From: Thermoguttaceae bacterium
GTDB taxonomy: Bacteria; Planctomycetota; Planctomycetia; Pirellulales; Thermoguttaceae
DNA length: 64,000 nucleotides
Reading direction: 5' to 3'
NCBI GenBank assembly: GCA_017405595.1
Contig: JAFRAC010000007.1
Coordinates: 1 to 64,000, forward strand
Below the pieces are notes generated by a model. It made no database searches. It was not told the DNA's origin and saw only the letters and a program-made list of their open reading frames with translations. Below, in pieces: positions 51,121-59,317 of the stretch (the stretch's first letter is position 1; every line of letters starts with the position of its first letter). The translations under genes were made by a program, and so were the position numbers.

Positions 51121-54100
51121 TCAGAAGCCGCCCATGCCGCCCCCCATGCCGCCGCTCATACCGCGGCTGCCGCCCCCCATGCCGCCGAAGCTGCCGCCCC
51201 CCATGCCGCTGCCCCCGCGCATGCTGCTGATGCTCCCCATACCGCCCCCGCCGCGGCTCCCCATGCCGCCGCCGAAGCCGCCGCTCATGCCTCCGCCCCC
51301 GCCGAAGCCCCCGCCCGACATTCCGGAAGAGGTGTTGTACTGGAACATGCGGAGCATTCCGCTGAACGCCGCGTTCGGGGAAATCAGCACGTAGCGCCGG
51401 TCAGGCGTGACGCCCAGGTTCGGCTGCATCTGCGCGCCGACCGTGACCGTGCTGATCACCGGCATGTAGCCGGAATCGGTTCCGAGGGTGTACTGGAGTT
51501 CCGGCGTGACGAAGTCGGTATCGGCTTTCTTGACCGGCTCCTTTTCGCCCAGCGTATACGAGGCGGCGTAGTTCTGATTCTCGGCCGCGCGCGCCGCCGC
51601 GGCTTTCGCCGAACGGTCCTGATAAGCCTTCACTTTTTCGGAAATCTCCTTGTCGGTTTTCACCCGCAGCTGTTCGACCAGCGCCGAGGCGGTCAGAAGC
51701 TCCTGCTTGACCTCTTCGCTCCGGCGGCCGTTTTCGAGGGTCACGGTAAACCCGGCTTTGCCGTCTTTCAGTTCAAGCACGCGCTCAAACACTTTTTCAT
51801 TCTCGGTACCGATCCCGGTGATAATCTTCACCGTGACTTTCCCCTGCGGCAGCTCGCCCCACGTGCGGCTGACGACCACATCGTAATCGCCGGTAAACGC
51901 CGTCGGGCAGGTGTAGACCTTGCAGCGCTCCCCTTCCTGCTGTTCTTCGAGCGAGGAGGCTCGGACCGCCTCGGTCCGCAGGATTCCCCCCGCCCCGGTC
52001 CGCGGCTGGGCAAACCAGCAGACGGTGTTGACCGGCTCTTTGACCGCGATATCGATTTCGGCGCTTCCGGTCCAGCGGACTTCGATGACCAGGTCGCGCA
52101 CCAGCGCTTCGGTCAGCTCTTTCTGGTATTCGGCGAGCTCTTCTTCCCGCCCTTCACTTTTCATCTTTTCGATCAGCTCTTCGGCAAGCCGGCTTCCGGC
52201 TTCCCAGACGTCGGTCTCGAGCCGCCCTTCCCAGGCGCCGGAAGCGATCCCGATCGTCACCCATTTCTGAGCGTCTTCGTCGCCTGTTTCCTGGGCCAGC
52301 GCCAGCGCGCGGATATACGGTTCGGGGCGGGCGGGGTCGAACTTCGAAACCTCGCGGTAGAGTTCCAGCGCCTTTTGGTTCGAACCGATCGTCTCCAGGT
52401 ATCCGGCGACCCCGAGAACGGTGACCGGGTCATCGGCGAACTCCGCCGCCGAAAGGATGACCCGTTCCACTTCCGACTGGGGAGCGTCGGACTGCATCAG
52501 CGCGATGGCCAGCGCCTCGTACATCCAGCCGGCCGCATAGTCGGCGCGGATGGCGGCTTTGATCGCCGCCGCGGCTTCGTCGTACTTCTCCGCCTTCATC
52601 AGGCTGTTGACCTCTTTGACGAAGTCCATCTGGAAGTTGTAAAGGGCTTCCTCGTACTCTTTCTGCCGCTCGGCGCGGACAGCTTCGCGTTCTTCGTCGG
52701 TTCCCTCTCCGGGGGCTTCCGGCGCGGCGGGAGCTTTCGCCGCGAAGTAGCTGTCCCACTTTTCGTCGAGACCGGCCGGCGCGCTCATCAGGGTTCCGGG
52801 CGCCTTCGCCTCTTCGGCGGGCTTGTCGGCTTTGGCGGGAACGTTAAACATGCCGCCGCCGAAACCCCCGCCGCCGCGGTTGCCGCCCCCCATGCTGTTC
52901 AGCCCCATGTTGCCGCCGCCGCCGTTCAGGTTGCTGAGCGAACTGTTGCCGGAACTGGGAACGAGCGTCAGGTCCGAAACGGGATAGTAGCGGAGATGAT
53001 AGATTTCGCGCCAGAGGTCGTCCGAGGATTCGAGCCCCTCGATCGTGTCCCGCGTCGTGATATACAGATACTCGTCGCGCACGCAGGGAACCAGGTCGTA
53101 GGGACGCAGAATCAGGTTCAGCGCGGTTCTCAGGCTGACCGAAAGGAGCGTGTCCTGGATGACCATTTCGTCGAGCGAGTTTTCGCTCTCTTCGATCGCC
53201 GCGCGGTCGAAAACAATGTTGATCCCCTTGTCGCGCTTGATCTCGTTGATCCAGTCGGTCAGCGGCCGGCCCTCTTCGTCGTTCTCGTCGACACGCACGT
53301 CAATGGTGTCGTTCAGGGCGCGGATAATCTTCTTGCGTGTTTCAGACTGGGTAAAGAGCGAAGCGTCGGAATACTTTTCCTTGCGGGCCTTGGAAAGCGC
53401 CAGCCACGTATCGGCGTCGGGGTAAATGATCGGCGGCTCGTCGGAAGTCGGAATGTGCGACCGTTCCACCGACATCAGAACGTCGAGGAACCGGATCCGG
53501 CGGTATTTGCGCAGGAACTGGTTCTCGGAAAAGGCGTCGGTCAGGCGGGCGACATTCGCCGCCTGGGTCGGAAGAGCCAGGTCGTCGATCAGGTCGGCGG
53601 CCGTACTCGCGACATCGGCGGCAAGCGTGTATTGCTCTTCCGCCACCAGCGAGTTGAACCGTTTCATGATCTCTTCGACCTTTTTCTGGTTCTCGGCGCG
53701 CTGGTTCGTGATCGAGGCGATCGCGGTCAGCTTGGCGTTGTTCCGCATCGCGTCGAGGTCGCGTTTGTCTTTGGCGAATTTTTCGCGTTCCAGAAAACGG
53801 GCGTTCGCCTCGAGCGAGCCGAGCAGCTCTTCCCGGTCGGCATCGGCCAGGAACGGATTGTTCTGAACCGACATGATCGCCAGCTTGATGTTCTGGATCG
53901 CGCCGAGCGGATCGGTCACCGACTGTTTGCGGGCGCTGTCGATGGCGGCCTTGATCTCGGTTTTCACCTGGGCGGTCTTAAGGCGTGTGTTCGCGTCCGA
54001 AGCGCCGAGCAGATTCGCCGTTCCCGGCTCCGAGCCGGCCTCATGGGCATCGATGGCCGCTTCGGCGGCGGCAAAGGCGTCCTGGGTATCGGGGTCGCCC

Positions 54101-54177
54101 GAAACGGCCCGCACCGGGGTTCCGAACGCTGCGGCGGCGACAAACGCCATCGAAAGAAGGAAAAGGCGGTTTCTCAT
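51121..54177 (-). CDS. Exported secretin-STN-like/TPR-like protein with Gly/Met-rich tail
   Basis: About 1018 residues with a signal peptide (MRNRLFLLSMAFVAAAAFG). In order: a helical region (~25-230); a short domain at ~300-375 (DKGINIVFDRAAIEESENSL, LLSVSLRTALNLIL, VRDEYLYITT) that resembles the secretin/TonB N-terminal (STN) domain; a Gly/Asn-rich linker; TPR-type helices (~500-640); a beta-rich region with TVTVGAQMQPNLGVTPDRRYVLISP, which resembles the conserved pre-secretin segment; and ~65 residues of Gly/Met/Ser repeats (MSGGMGGGMGG). The true secretin barrel domain is not evident. Associated with VWA and pilus-type ATPase genes; may be an outer-membrane-side scaffold. Confidence 0.75.
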   Translation of the reverse strand: MRNRLFLLSMAFVAAAAFGTPVRAVSGDPDTQDAFAAAEAAIDAHEAGSEPGTANLLGASDANTRLKTAQVKTEIKAAIDSARKQSVTDPLGAIQNIKLAIMSVQNNPFLADADREELLGSLEANARFLEREKFAKDKRDLDAMRNNAKLTAIASITNQRAENQKKVEEIMKRFNSLVAEEQYTLAADVASTAADLIDDLALPTQAANVARLTDAFSENQFLRKYRRIRFLDVLMSVERSHIPTSDEPPIIYPDADTWLALSKARKEKYSDASLFTQSETRKKIIRALNDTIDVRVDENDEEGRPLTDWINEIKRDKGINIVFDRAAIEESENSLDEMVIQDTLLSVSLRTALNLILRPYDLVPCVRDEYLYITTRDTIEGLESSDDLWREIYHLRYYPVSDLTLVPSSGNSSLSNLNGGGGNMGLNSMGGGNRGGGGFGGGMFNVPAKADKPAEEAKAPGTLMSAPAGLDEKWDSYFAAKAPAAPEAPGEGTDEEREAVRAERQKEYEEALYNFQMDFVKEVNSLMKAEKYDEAAAAIKAAIRADYAAGWMYEALAIALMQSDAPQSEVERVILSAAEFADDPVTVLGVAGYLETIGSNQKALELYREVSKFDPARPEPYIRALALAQETGDEDAQKWVTIGIASGAWEGRLETDVWEAGSRLAEELIEKMKSEGREEELAEYQKELTEALVRDLVIEVRWTGSAEIDIAVKEPVNTVCWFAQPRTGAGGILRTEAVRASSLEEQQEGERCKVYTCPTAFTGDYDVVVSRTWGELPQGKVTVKIITGIGTENEKVFERVLELKDGKAGFTVTLENGRRSEEVKQELLTASALVEQLRVKTDKEISEKVKAYQDRSAKAAAARAAENQNYAASYTLGEKEPVKKADTDFVTPELQYTLGTDSGYMPVISTVTVGAQMQPNLGVTPDRRYVLISPNAAFSGMLRMFQYNTSSGMSGGGFGGGGGMSGGFGGGMGSRGGGGMGSISSMRGGSGMGGGSFGGMGGGSRGMSGGMGGGMGGF

Positions 54178-54690
54178 AAAATGAACCTTTCCGTCCGAAA
54201 TATGGGTTCGCGATAAAATGAATTTCGTTGTTCTTCGGGAACCGCCCGCGCCAGGGGGCGTAACCCTTTAAATCGATATAATCCCCCCAGCCCTCTTGAA
54301 AGAGAGCTTCCCCTATCTCTATTATGTTCGTCCCGCGGCTTGCCGGGGGATAAAACCAATACCCGTTTCACCCTCTATTCTGCAGATTGCGGATCGAGCA
54401 TTTGGCACAACAGAAAGAACGCGCATTATTCTCGTTTTCGGAGAAACCGAACTTATCCGCATTCTTTCCGGCCCGGGAAAAACGGGTACGCCGGAGGGTC
54501 CGGCGGCCGCGGCCGGCGCCCGGCGGAAAGACGCGAAGAGCGCCTTTTCTGCCGAATTGCCCACATTATTAAGTTTACCTATTTTTTACCTGTTATCAAC
54601 GGAAAAAGGAACAAAAAGCCCCCCTTTTTTTGAAAAAAAGGGGGGGTCGGAGAATCTTCACAAAGGGCGGGATTCCGCCGCTGGCCCGGT
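54178..54690. other. Intergenic region upstream of the STN-like gene
   Basis: No gene seen. An imperfect inverted repeat AGCCCTCTT / AAGAGAGCT (54289-54308) lies about 110 bases upstream of the start codon at 54177; TATATC near 54274-54279 (minus) is a possible -10 box without a good -35. The terminator at 54615-54646 ends the VWA-like gene. Confidence 0.4.
54615..54646 (-). terminator. Terminator of the VWA-like gene
   Basis: CCCCCCTTTTTTT pairs with AAAAAAAGGGGGG around GA; minus strand continues GGCTTTTTG. Symmetric, so it could act in either direction. Confidence 0.8.
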
Positions 54691-55869
54691 TCACCACGCT
54701 TTCGGAGTTTTTTCGGTACGGGGCGGTTCCGCCGGCCGGGCGGGGGACGCCGGCGGGGCGTCTTCCGTCTTCTCCGCCGTCTCGTCGCCGAGCTTTTTGA
54801 TCTGTTCCTCCTCATTTTCCAGAGCCGCCATGTATTCGCGCAAAAGGGCCCGGCCCGGAATCGGCAGGGCGATCCCTCCGTCTTTGGCGGCTTCCCGGAC
54901 CATTCGGGCCAGAGGGCGGTTCTCTTCTTTCGGGGGCGCGGCGGTCAGGGAAAGTTCCAGCGTGCTCCGGGTTCCCGCGGCATCGGCGACCTCGAGGGTC
55001 AGCGGGATCGGATTTTCGGACGGAAGATCCCCCTCGCCGATCAGGAAGGTTTCCCGGTCGCTCCGGATCGGGGGGAGGCGGGCCGGGTAGAGTGCATCGG
55101 CCCCGAGCTGTTCGGGCAGGTCGTCGTTTTCGAGCCAGCCGACCGCCGCCGCCGAGGCTGCCGCAAGGTAGGCCCCCGCTTCGGCGCCCTCTTTGATCCG
55201 CAGATCGGCGATCGCCCCGCCGGTCTGGAAGACGAGCGAGGCCAGAGCGTTGTTGTTGGTGACCGCGCCGTTGGCAAACGCGCTGAACGTGATCCGGTCC
55301 TCGGCCAGCCCGGCAGTGAGACGCGCCGCTTCGTGCCGGTTGAAGAACGAGGCGGTACTCACCCCGCGGCCGATAAAGACGATCGATTTCCGGTTCGCGC
55401 CGTCAAGCCCATTCAGCGCCTCGCGGGCCGACTGAATCCCCTTTTTCAGGTCCATCGCCCCCAGCGGCGTTTCCCGCGCCAGGTCGGCGGCGGCCGCCGC
55501 GGCCAGTTCCGGCGTCGCCCCGACGAACCCGGGGGTCGAGGCAATCGGCGTCATCTCGTTCGAAAGGACGAAGACCTGAACGCGCGAACCCCGGGGGAGC
55601 CCGGCGATCAGCGCCGTGACCGCGTTGCGCGCCTCTTCCCGGACCTGGCGCGAAAGCTGGCCCGCCGAAAGGTCGACGGCGATCAGCATGTCGGTCCCTT
55701 CAACCCGGTCCGGCGCAGGGAGGGTCAGCGGGACCGCGAAACAGGTTTTCCCCTCTTCCGAAAGGCAGGTTTCGATCGGAACCGCCCCCCGGACCGGGGA
55801 AACGGAAAAGAGGGCCGCCGTCCAGAGGAGGGCGAAAAGGGGGAACAAAACAGGGTGATTTCGCGTCAT
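54691..55869 (-). CDS. Exported von Willebrand A-like domain protein
   Basis: About 392 residues with AAAGG upstream and a signal peptide (PVLFPLFALLWTAALFSVSP). Residues ~60-225 follow the VWA fold: MLIAVDLSAGQLSRQ at the metal site (canonical D-x-S-x-S is degenerate as DLSAG), a second strand RVQVFVLSNEMTPI and KSIVFIGRGVST. A disordered acidic/Pro-rich tail (TAEKTEDAPPASPARPAEPP) follows. VWA proteins mediate metal-dependent contacts between exported proteins. It is transcribed ahead of the STN-like gene but separated by a terminator. Confidence 0.72.
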   Translation of the reverse strand: MTRNHPVLFPLFALLWTAALFSVSPVRGAVPIETCLSEEGKTCFAVPLTLPAPDRVEGTDMLIAVDLSAGQLSRQVREEARNAVTALIAGLPRGSRVQVFVLSNEMTPIASTPGFVGATPELAAAAAADLARETPLGAMDLKKGIQSAREALNGLDGANRKSIVFIGRGVSTASFFNRHEAARLTAGLAEDRITFSAFANGAVTNNNALASLVFQTGGAIADLRIKEGAEAGAYLAAASAAAVGWLENDDLPEQLGADALYPARLPPIRSDRETFLIGEGDLPSENPIPLTLEVADAAGTRSTLELSLTAAPPKEENRPLARMVREAAKDGGIALPIPGRALLREYMAALENEEEQIKKLGDETAEKTEDAPPASPARPAEPPRTEKTPKAW

Positions 55870-56000
55870 CGGTTTACCTTTGCACTCGCTGCGCCTGATT
55901 TCGGCTTTCGGGCCGCCGGCCCTGCGGCCGGCGGAAGAACATCCCCGATTTTACTTCCCCGCGGCGAAAAAACCAGCCGGTTCGGACCCGAAAAGAGGGG

Positions 56001-56020
56001 CGGCGCCGGGCCCGGCGCCG
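56001..56020. promoter_or_regulatory. Perfect 20-bp GC palindrome before the PilT promoter
   Basis: CGGCGCCGGGCCCGGCGCCG is its own reverse complement and ends 10 bases before the -35 box. Position suits an activator or repressor site, although pure GC palindromes can arise by drift. Confidence 0.4.
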
Positions 56021-56030
56021 CGGCGGAGAA

Positions 56031-56058
56031 TTGCAAATTCTTCGCCGGGAATTATAAT
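56031..56058 (+). promoter_or_regulatory. Promoter of the PilT/pseudo-GspE cluster
   Basis: TTGCAA (56031-56036), 16-bp spacer, TATAAT (56053-56058). Confidence 0.65.
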
Positions 56059-56073
56059 AAGGGGAGGTTTGCT

Positions 56074-56259
56074 ATGGAATTGCGGGCGGGGGGATTGCCG
56101 GCATTTTTTTGTTCAGAAAGCGCGCCGTTTTCCCGGCGCCCTCTCAATTTGACTGACGGGAGCCTCAGACTATGTCATCGACCGATGCGGGGACAGAACT
56201 CCACTTTACGCGCAAAAAGAAAGAACTCGAAATCGACGCTCTCTTCCGGGCCCTGGTGA
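56074..56259 (+). CDS. Possible upstream short frame overlapping the PilT gene
   Basis: An ATG at 56074 follows AGGGGAGG with 6-base spacing right after the promoter and runs 61 codons, overlapping the first 88 bases of the PilT gene in another frame. Product begins MELRAGGLPAFFCSESAP. No family; it may only be translated to couple initiation downstream. Confidence 0.25.
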   Translation: MELRAGGLPAFFCSESAPFSRRPLNLTDGSLRLCHRPMRGQNSTLRAKRKNSKSTLSSGPW

Positions 56260-57320
56260 AGTTCAAGGGGAGCGACCTCCACCTGAAAGTTGACCGTCCC
56301 CCCTATATCCGCGTCAAGGGAAGCCTGCGCACGCTCAACCGCGGCCCGATCGACGACGAAGAGATGGAACGCCTCATCTACCCGATGATGGACGAGCGCA
56401 ACCGGAAAATCTACAACAACGACGGCGGCGCCGACTTCGCGCACACCTGCCTGTGCGACGGGGTTCAGTGGCGGTTCCGTGTCAACGTGCTCACCCAGAT
56501 GGGGCATATCGGGCTGGTGGCCCGCCGCATCAACAACGACATTCCCGAACTCGAAAAGCTTCATCTTCCCCCCGTTCTTTACAACCTGTGCAAACACGAA
56601 CAGGGGATGATCCTTCTGGCGGGGGTTACGGGGAGCGGCAAATCGACCACGATCGCCTCGATGCTCAACTGGGTCAACCGGAACTACTACAAGCATATTT
56701 TAACCCTCGAAGACCCGATCGAATTCATGTTTACCGAAGACAAATGCCTGATCAACCAGCGGGAGATCGGGCAGGACGTCATCGACTTCAGCGTCGGCAT
56801 GAAACATGCCGTGCGGGAAGACCCCGACGTGATGCTCGTCGGGGAAATGCGTGACCGCGAAACGTTCGAGACGGCCATCCACGCCGCCGAAACGGGGCAC
56901 CTGGTTTTCGGAACGATCCACGCCTCCTCGGCCCCTTCGACAATCGGCCGTATCCTCGACCTCTTCCCCGCCAACATGCACAAGGCGATCCGTAGCGCGC
57001 TGGCGCTCAACATGAAGGGGATCGTCGCGCAGAAGCTCCTCCCCTCGATTCTGCCCGGCGTGCAGCGCGTGCCGACCTGCGAGATCATGATCTTCAACAG
57101 CATCGTTCAGAAACTCGTCCTCGAAGAACACGACGAAAAACTCGCCGACGCGGTGCGTATCGGCGCGCAGGAGGGGATGCAGGATTTCACGATGAGCCTG
57201 AAAAGCCTCGTCCAGGCGAAAAAGATCGACCGCGCCACCGCGTTCCAGGTCGCCCCGAACATCGAGTCCCTGAAAATGGCGCTCAAAGGGATTGAAGTCA
57301 AGGAACCGGGCATTCTGTAA
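56172..57320 (+). CDS. PilT/PilU-type twitching ATPase
   Basis: About 382 residues, close to the family's usual ~350-380. The N-terminal PAS-like domain includes SDLHLKVDRPPYIRVKG. The motor domain has Walker A at residues 151-158 (GVTGSGKST), the Asp box in LTLEDPIEFMF, Walker B as PDVMLVGEMRD and the His box near FGTIHASSAPSTI. It hydrolyses ATP to pull back type IV pilus-like fibres or drive related machines. The C-terminal AIRNLIRE-type motif of retraction PilT is not exact (AVRIGAQEGMQDF). It heads an operon with two degenerate GspE-like paralogues; no pilin genes are seen. Confidence 0.9.
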   Translation: MSSTDAGTELHFTRKKKELEIDALFRALVKFKGSDLHLKVDRPPYIRVKGSLRTLNRGPIDDEEMERLIYPMMDERNRKIYNNDGGADFAHTCLCDGVQWRFRVNVLTQMGHIGLVARRINNDIPELEKLHLPPVLYNLCKHEQGMILLAGVTGSGKSTTIASMLNWVNRNYYKHILTLEDPIEFMFTEDKCLINQREIGQDVIDFSVGMKHAVREDPDVMLVGEMRDRETFETAIHAAETGHLVFGTIHASSAPSTIGRILDLFPANMHKAIRSALALNMKGIVAQKLLPSILPGVQRVPTCEIMIFNSIVQKLVLEEHDEKLADAVRIGAQEGMQDFTMSLKSLVQAKKIDRATAFQVAPNIESLKMALKGIEVKEPGIL

Positions 57321-57337
57321 ACGGGTTTTCGATAAAG

Positions 57338-59314
57338 ATGACATACGCGCTCTCACGAACTTTCCGGCGATTTTTTCTTCCCGCGCTTCTGCCGCTGGCG
57401 ATCCTCCTGTTCGCTCTCTCGATGACCTCATCGGTTCAGGCGGCGAAGTCCGACAAAGACAAAAAGCCGCCTCAGGAAAACGACTATTACAGCCAGGAAA
57501 GCTGGTACGGCAACTTCTTCAAATGCTTTCAGATCTGGCGGCCCGAACTCAAATACAAGAAAGAGAACCATCAGGCGGTCTCCCGTCTGGGCGAGGAAGC
57601 GAAAAAAGGGTGGCGGAAAGACGCCGGCCGGTACTACAGCATTCTGAAGCTCTCGCTTCTGATGATCCTCTTCTGGGTCTGGACCGCCACCTCGACCTGG
57701 GTCAACAACGACGCGCAGCGGCTGGTCGATCTGCACCGGGTCGGGTGGAACACCACGATGGCGGTCACCTTCCCGGTCGGGTTCCTGCTGGCCCTCTTCA
57801 TTCCGGTCTTCTGGGTCGGGTTTCCGGTTCTCTTCGTTTTCTGGTTCGCGCCCCTCTGCACGTATATCGTGCACCGCAATTCGGGCGTGCTCGACGCCGA
57901 CAAGGTCATGACCCCCGGCCACATCGCGTTCCTCGCCAAGCGCCTCGCCGGCATGGACGTGAGCAAGCCGAAACCGATGGCCTACATGACCGGCGCGCCG
58001 ATCGAGATCATTTCGGGGGGGAAACGCGTTTCGGACGAAGCCAAAACGGGGCGGACCATCGCCGCGCGGAACCAGCAGCCCGGGTTTAACCACTTCAAGG
58101 AGGTGGTCTACCAGGCGATCCGCTACAACGCGATGATGATCCGGATTACGTCGTCCGCCGGCCAGGCCGGGATCTCGTTCTTCATCGACGGGGTCTGGAT
58201 TCCGATGAACAACGTTCTCGACCCGGCGAAAAAGCGCGCGGTCACGCCGCAGGAAACCGAACAGATCATCCGGGCGATGAAAGTCCTTGTCGGCGCCGAC
58301 ACCGACGAACACGCCCGGCGCCAGACCGGCGAATTTCTGATGAAATACGACCGGAAAAAGAAGATGGAAGCCCTTCTGGCCACCCAGGGGAAAGGGGGCG
58401 CCGAAGAAGCGCTCGTGCAGTTCCAGCTTCTGAGCCTGCCGTTCACCACGCTCGACGAGCTGGGAATGACGCCGAAACGGCAGGAGATGTTCCGGAAAAT
58501 CCTCGCCGCCGAGAAGGGGCTCTGCATCCTCGGCGCGGCGCCGGGCCAGGGGCTGCGCACCTTTACGAACGTGGCGTTCAATGCCACCGACCGGTTCACC
58601 CGCGACTTCGTAACCGTCGAAGACGTTCAGCGGCCCTACATGACGATCGAAAACCTGACCAAGGTCACGTACGATTCCGCCAAGAAGGAAACGCCGATGA
58701 GCGTTCTGCCCGACGTCTTCTTCAAAGAGCCGAAAGTTCTTCTTTTGCGCGACATGATCAACCTCGAAACGCTGAAACTCTGCTGTGAAGAGGTCAGTCA
58801 CGACCGCCTGATCGTCAGCGCGTTCCGGGGAATCGATTCCGCCGACACCATTATGCGCGTTCTGCAGACCGGAGTGCCGCGGAAGCTTTTCGCCGATTCC
58901 CTCTACGCCGTCGTCACACAGCGGCTGATCCGCCGCCTGTGCCCGCACTGCAAGGAAGAGATTCCCGCCCAGCCGGAACTGGTCCGCCGCCTGGGGCTGA
59001 ACCCGCAAACCGTCAAGACGCTCTGGCGCCGGCGCGTGCACGCCGCTCCGGAACCGGGCCAGAAGGACCGGTACGAACCCTGCCCCCACTGCCTGGAAAT
59101 CGGCTATTGGGGAAGAGCCGGCGTCTACGACGTCATCATTGTCAACGACGAAATCCGCCAGATCATCACCGCGGCTCCTTCGGCCGACGCGATCCGCAAA
59201 GCGGCACTCAAGTCGGGAAGCCGGGGCTACTTCACCGACGGCGCCGACCTGGTGGCCGCCGGCGTGACCTCGTTCGACGAGTTCCGGCGTTTCATGCAGG
59301 GAGGGAACAAATAA
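57338..59314 (+). CDS. Membrane-anchored GspE/PilB-like protein with degenerate P-loop, copy 1
   Basis: About 658 residues starting 18 bases after the PilT gene. A signal-like segment and two or three transmembrane segments (to about residue 185) precede a cytoplasmic part. This follows the GspE layout: ISFFIDGVWIPM resembling the N2 domain, TVEDVQRPYM at the Asp box, LLLRDMINLETL at Walker B (family GEIRDLET), QRLIRRLCPHC at the C-terminus, and Cys4 motifs CPHC at 535-538 and 582-585. Where Walker A should be, residues 399-408 read GAAPGQGLRT, with no Lys. ATP hydrolysis is therefore unlikely. The second copy shares the same substitution. Confidence 0.82.
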   Translation: MTYALSRTFRRFFLPALLPLAILLFALSMTSSVQAAKSDKDKKPPQENDYYSQESWYGNFFKCFQIWRPELKYKKENHQAVSRLGEEAKKGWRKDAGRYYSILKLSLLMILFWVWTATSTWVNNDAQRLVDLHRVGWNTTMAVTFPVGFLLALFIPVFWVGFPVLFVFWFAPLCTYIVHRNSGVLDADKVMTPGHIAFLAKRLAGMDVSKPKPMAYMTGAPIEIISGGKRVSDEAKTGRTIAARNQQPGFNHFKEVVYQAIRYNAMMIRITSSAGQAGISFFIDGVWIPMNNVLDPAKKRAVTPQETEQIIRAMKVLVGADTDEHARRQTGEFLMKYDRKKKMEALLATQGKGGAEEALVQFQLLSLPFTTLDELGMTPKRQEMFRKILAAEKGLCILGAAPGQGLRTFTNVAFNATDRFTRDFVTVEDVQRPYMTIENLTKVTYDSAKKETPMSVLPDVFFKEPKVLLLRDMINLETLKLCCEEVSHDRLIVSAFRGIDSADTIMRVLQTGVPRKLFADSLYAVVTQRLIRRLCPHCKEEIPAQPELVRRLGLNPQTVKTLWRRRVHAAPEPGQKDRYEPCPHCLEIGYWGRAGVYDVIIVNDEIRQIITAAPSADAIRKAALKSGSRGYFTDGADLVAAGVTSFDEFRRFMQGGNK

Positions 59315-59317
59315 GCC

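Larger units (their letters stand above)
55870..56171. other. Divergent promoter region of the PilT cluster
   Basis: No large gene. It holds a hairpin CCGCCGGCC-CTGC-GGCCGGCGG (55913-55934), a perfect 20-bp palindrome (56001-56020), the promoter at 56031-56058 and a short reading frame from 56074. Confidence 0.6.

Noticed and set aside
51121-51340. Repetitive GCCGCCCCCCATGCC-type DNA as a CRISPR or satellite repeat
   Set aside because: It is the coding DNA of the Gly/Met-rich tail of the STN-like protein; unit length and spacing are irregular.
54296-55090. Plus-strand frame starting in the gap upstream of the STN-like gene
   Set aside because: Runs through a terminator hairpin and into the antisense of the VWA-like gene; no ribosome binding site or domain.
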